Assembly (NCBI GenBank): GCA_947396885.1
Contig: OX377202.1
Span: 5,084,001 to 5,148,000 of the forward strand
Length of the DNA stretch: 64,000 bases
Direction: 5' to 3'
Source of the DNA: Heligmosomoides polygyrus polygyrus
Lineage: Eukaryota > Nematoda > Chromadorea > Rhabditida > Heligmosomidae
Under the pieces are notes generated by a model that worked only from the letters and a program-made list of their open reading frames with translations, was not told where the DNA came from and did no database searches. Below, one piece after another: positions 61,803 to 64,000 of this stretch (its first letter is position 1; each line of letters opens with the position of its first letter). Position numbers and translations under genes: made by a program.

Positions 61803-62442
61803 ATGAGGTTTTTCGCCACCAGTTTATTCTTCTGTGCTTATCTTTTTGTTTTCAGCAGCTTAGAGGTGCCTCGTTGGTGAGTCGCTTTGTGTCGAGAAAC
61901 GACCTGATGCCTAGCGTAAATAAGGACATGGTGAGTTTCTAAGTCTATTTTGTTGGTTTTTGAACATTTTTGAAATCAAAGGTGATCCATAGCTGGTAAT
62001 ATAGACCACCAACTTATGAAAAAAAGGCAAAACAATAAATAAATATTAGTGCCTGTTGGGGCTAGTGGCGTTAGAATGCAATAGGGCGCTGCGCAACTTT
62101 TTGAGAGGCGTTTTAGTTACAACTCGATCAGGTTTCATATGTTTATTAGCAGTTGTTCGACCAATTTGTCTTCGTTTCGGGGATCTACTTCTGTATATAC
62201 CCGATTCAGTGCTCTAGAGGACGTTCCTCCTATGTCTAGAACGTTCTGTACATCAGAGTCTGTTCCCTACCTCTTCATGATTGGCCTATGCTTCTAAAAG
62301 AACTCCTGGCTGTACAAGTTGCAGAACCTAATGGTGGGAACCGTGTGCAGTTGCTGCTGTTCAACTTTGGGCTCAACGTTTACGTGGGAAGAAATGGTGG
62401 CCGAGCATTCTCGGGTCCAATTTGCTCCGTTTTACAGCTTAT
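61803..62442 (+). CDS. Weak candidate plus-strand gene start
   Basis: Two readings compete at the first exon. (a) ATG at 61803 gives a signal-peptide-like MRFFATSLFFCAYLFVFSS ending at a GTGAGT. (b) TTTTTGTTTTCAG is an acceptor and the exon 61856-61930 reads QLRGASLVSRFVSRNDLMPS... ending ATG|GTGAGTTT. A following open stretch, about 62298-62442, reads NSWLYKLQNLMVGTVCSCCC... in phase with (b), although another frame is also open there. No family recognised. Confidence 0.25.
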
Positions 62443-62722
62443 GTTATTTATTTATTTATTTATTCAGTTTGTTATCAAAACACTCACAAGGAGTCGAGTT
62501 CATTTTTCAAAAAAAAGGGAAAGGATAGAGCCTGTTCGACATGAAAAGTGCTAGATCTAGGCTGTGTGATATTGGGGATTTTCTCAAACTTTTCTCTCGT
62601 TCCTGAGAGCATAATCCTGTAGAATTGTGAGCCACAGGTTTATTCGTTTAAAGAGCGCTGAAATTTCTCTCGAGATGCTTTGCCGTTCCCAGGTTCGTTG
62701 TAAGCGCCTGTGCACGCATTTA

Positions 62723-63043
62723 GGCTTCGTGCATACTTCCCGTCGCCGTGATGGAGTCGCGGCGATGAGTTTTGCAGAGCGACGCGAAGGAATTTGAACT
62801 TCTTAGTGCTCGTCGCATCGCTCCACGCTCTGCAAGGGAGCGCGACGGCGATCTGCCCAGGACCAACGCTAAACAGCGCGCGCGGCGCGAAAAAGTATGC
62901 CATGCCCGCGGTGAGCGCGGGAAGCCATCGCGCATACCGACTGCCACTGTTGCGGCGGCCGCGGCGAAGTCTACTTTGACTATTCGACCGCGTGCGGCGA
63001 AACGGCCATGAATTGAGCGCCGCGATGGAAGTATGCCCCGGCC
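62723..63043. mobile_element. PIF-like GC-rich palindromic MITE, 321 bp, TTA duplication
   Basis: GGCTTCGTGCATACTTCCCG and the matching GGAAGTATGCCCCGGCC, flanked by TTA (62720-62722, 63044-63046). Dense in CG and GCGC. The overlapping open frames come from the GC-rich interior, not from genes. Confidence 0.8.
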
Positions 63044-63440
63044 TTAGTATTTAGTCGCCAGTTCAACAGAAATTCGGAAATCGTATAGAAGACCTTAAAC
63101 CGCTCTCGTGAAGGAGGGACAGACGCGGTAGACGGTGCTGACGCTCGTCACAGTGAGATCATTCTTGCCTTAGGGGTGTTTTGTCCCTCCACCACCTTCA
63201 CCGTGCTTTTCATAAAGATCCTTTGTCTGTTCCATGACATTTTCCCACCCACCCTTCTTTATCCGGAGGTGCTGTGGTAGTCTGAAGTTTATTTATTTAT
63301 TCAAAGCTTAGGCAGTTGTCTAAGAAAGTAGTACAAGGAACAGCATAAACTGGGGAGAATGTAACCATCAGCCGTGGAAGCAGCATAGCACAAACGACCA
63401 ATTTTGCAGCATTCTCTTATACTTGTACACCTAATAAATC

Positions 63441-64000
63441 TACAGGGTCTCCTAAAATTACGTTCGCAATATTCACCGTTATAAAAACGGACGAAAACGA
63501 GATTAGAACATGAAATTTCGGCATACCTAACATATTTGCAAACACAATTACATGATTAGATCCCAAAACGATTTCCTGTGGCACGGACACAGGGCTTCAC
63601 ACGACGTGGGAGACATCCAGCGTGGCGCGCACGTATTCCATTTACATTTCTTCCCATGCTTTCAGAGGGTTTTCTTTCCGCGAGTCGACTAAGTGATGTT
63701 TTTTTAGAGCAGGCCTCGGTCTCCAAGTAGGACCAAGCGGTGAAGTTCATAGGGTTGAGGTAGGGGCTATACGGAGGACATCCTTCTGGGCTGATATGGT
63801 CAGGAAGTCTGTCTCGACACCACTTCTGCGCGATGTTCCGTTAATGAGCAGGTGTCGAGTCCTGCTGTAAAATGAATGGCTTATCCGTGAAGGTCGTGCT
63901 GCTCCAGGGGACCAAAGTCTTTTTTAAAGTATCATTTTCCAAGTAGAGTTTGGAGTCCACTTTCTCTCCCCTTCTGACGAGGAACAGTGGCGACTTTTCT
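63441..64000 (-). mobile_element. DD37D mariner-like element running off the window edge
   Basis: Starts at its 3' end with TACAGGGTCTCCTAAAATTACG, similar in form to the terminus of the element at 24233. The transposase enters at the window edge on the minus strand. Only the 3' part of the element is inside the window. Confidence 0.7.
63560..64000 (-). pseudogene. DD37D transposase, C-terminal half, broken
   Basis: Reads inward from 64000: FTDKPFILQQDSTPAH, an in-frame TAA, then WCRDRLPDHISPEGC and SPYLNPMNFTAWSYLETEAC. Second catalytic Asp (QDS) to the third position is 37 residues apart, so it is a DD37D type, but the third position is Asn and SPD is SPY. The C-terminal arm (ATLDV-like) is out of frame. 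Confidence 0.8.

Noticed and set aside
62640..63011. Several overlapping GC-rich open frames on both strands
   Set aside because: They lie within one PIF-like palindromic MITE with TTA duplication.

Overview
The window is nuclear DNA of a multicellular eukaryote, most likely a nematode. Reasons: coding sequence is cut into short exons (55-177 bp) with acceptors of the TTTCAG, TTCCAG and TTTAG type. One intron is GC-AG. A start codon sits directly behind a TTTTCAG site, as at a spliced-leader acceptor. The DNA-transposon load (mariner, DD37D mariner-like, PIF-like and piggyBac-like MITEs, RTE-type LINE, tRNA-headed SINEs) fits a strongylid/hookworm-type or similar genome. The species cannot be fixed from this sequence. 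Nothing bacterial (operons, ribosome binding sites, CRISPR) is present.

Genes. The only gene followed with confidence lies on the minus strand between 35789 and 18972. Eighteen exons join with matching phases into about 667 residues encoding, in order, a short N-terminal region, an RNA-recognition motif (RRM), a basic linker, an F-box and about eleven leucine-rich repeats (LRRs), then a C-terminal tail. The first coding exon was not found. On the same strand, 15497-15241 looks like the acidic N-terminus of a second gene and 11602-11487 like the acidic C-terminal exon of a gene, possibly the same one. A weak plus-strand candidate lies at 61803-62442, and an F-box-like fragment at 48159-47991.

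Everything else is mobile or repetitive DNA, often nested. (1) A degenerate mariner of 1262 bp at 40169-41430. (2) A 1050-bp mariner-ended foldback at 8756-9805. (3) Two DD37D transposase remnants, 24233-25453 and 63441-64000. (4) A 5'-truncated RTE-type LINE with a perfect 16-bp target duplication at 48387-48724. (5) Ten copies of a roughly 0.5-kb element with ends GGATCTATCC, an adjoining poly-G tract and 8-bp target duplications. (6) PIF/Harbinger-like palindromic MITEs with TTA/TAA duplications. (7) A palindromic MITE family beginning GGGGCCGGATTCATCAA. (8) A piggyBac-like TTAA element holding a 44-bp tandem repeat. (9) Foldback-like elements whose inverted ends are built from 21-bp units. 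(10) tRNA-headed SINEs. (11) A set of long inverted repeats, most with a tRNA-like sequence carrying A and B boxes in each arm.

These pieces interact in two ways. Many long hairpins sit inside the introns of the RRM/F-box/LRR gene, so its pre-mRNA could fold into long double-stranded RNA. The nesting (a MITE in a tRNA-like insert in a foldback element; a foldback in a GGATCTATCC element; that element in a SINE) gives a relative order of insertion for most families. Positions of repeat edges are read by eye and may be off by several bases.
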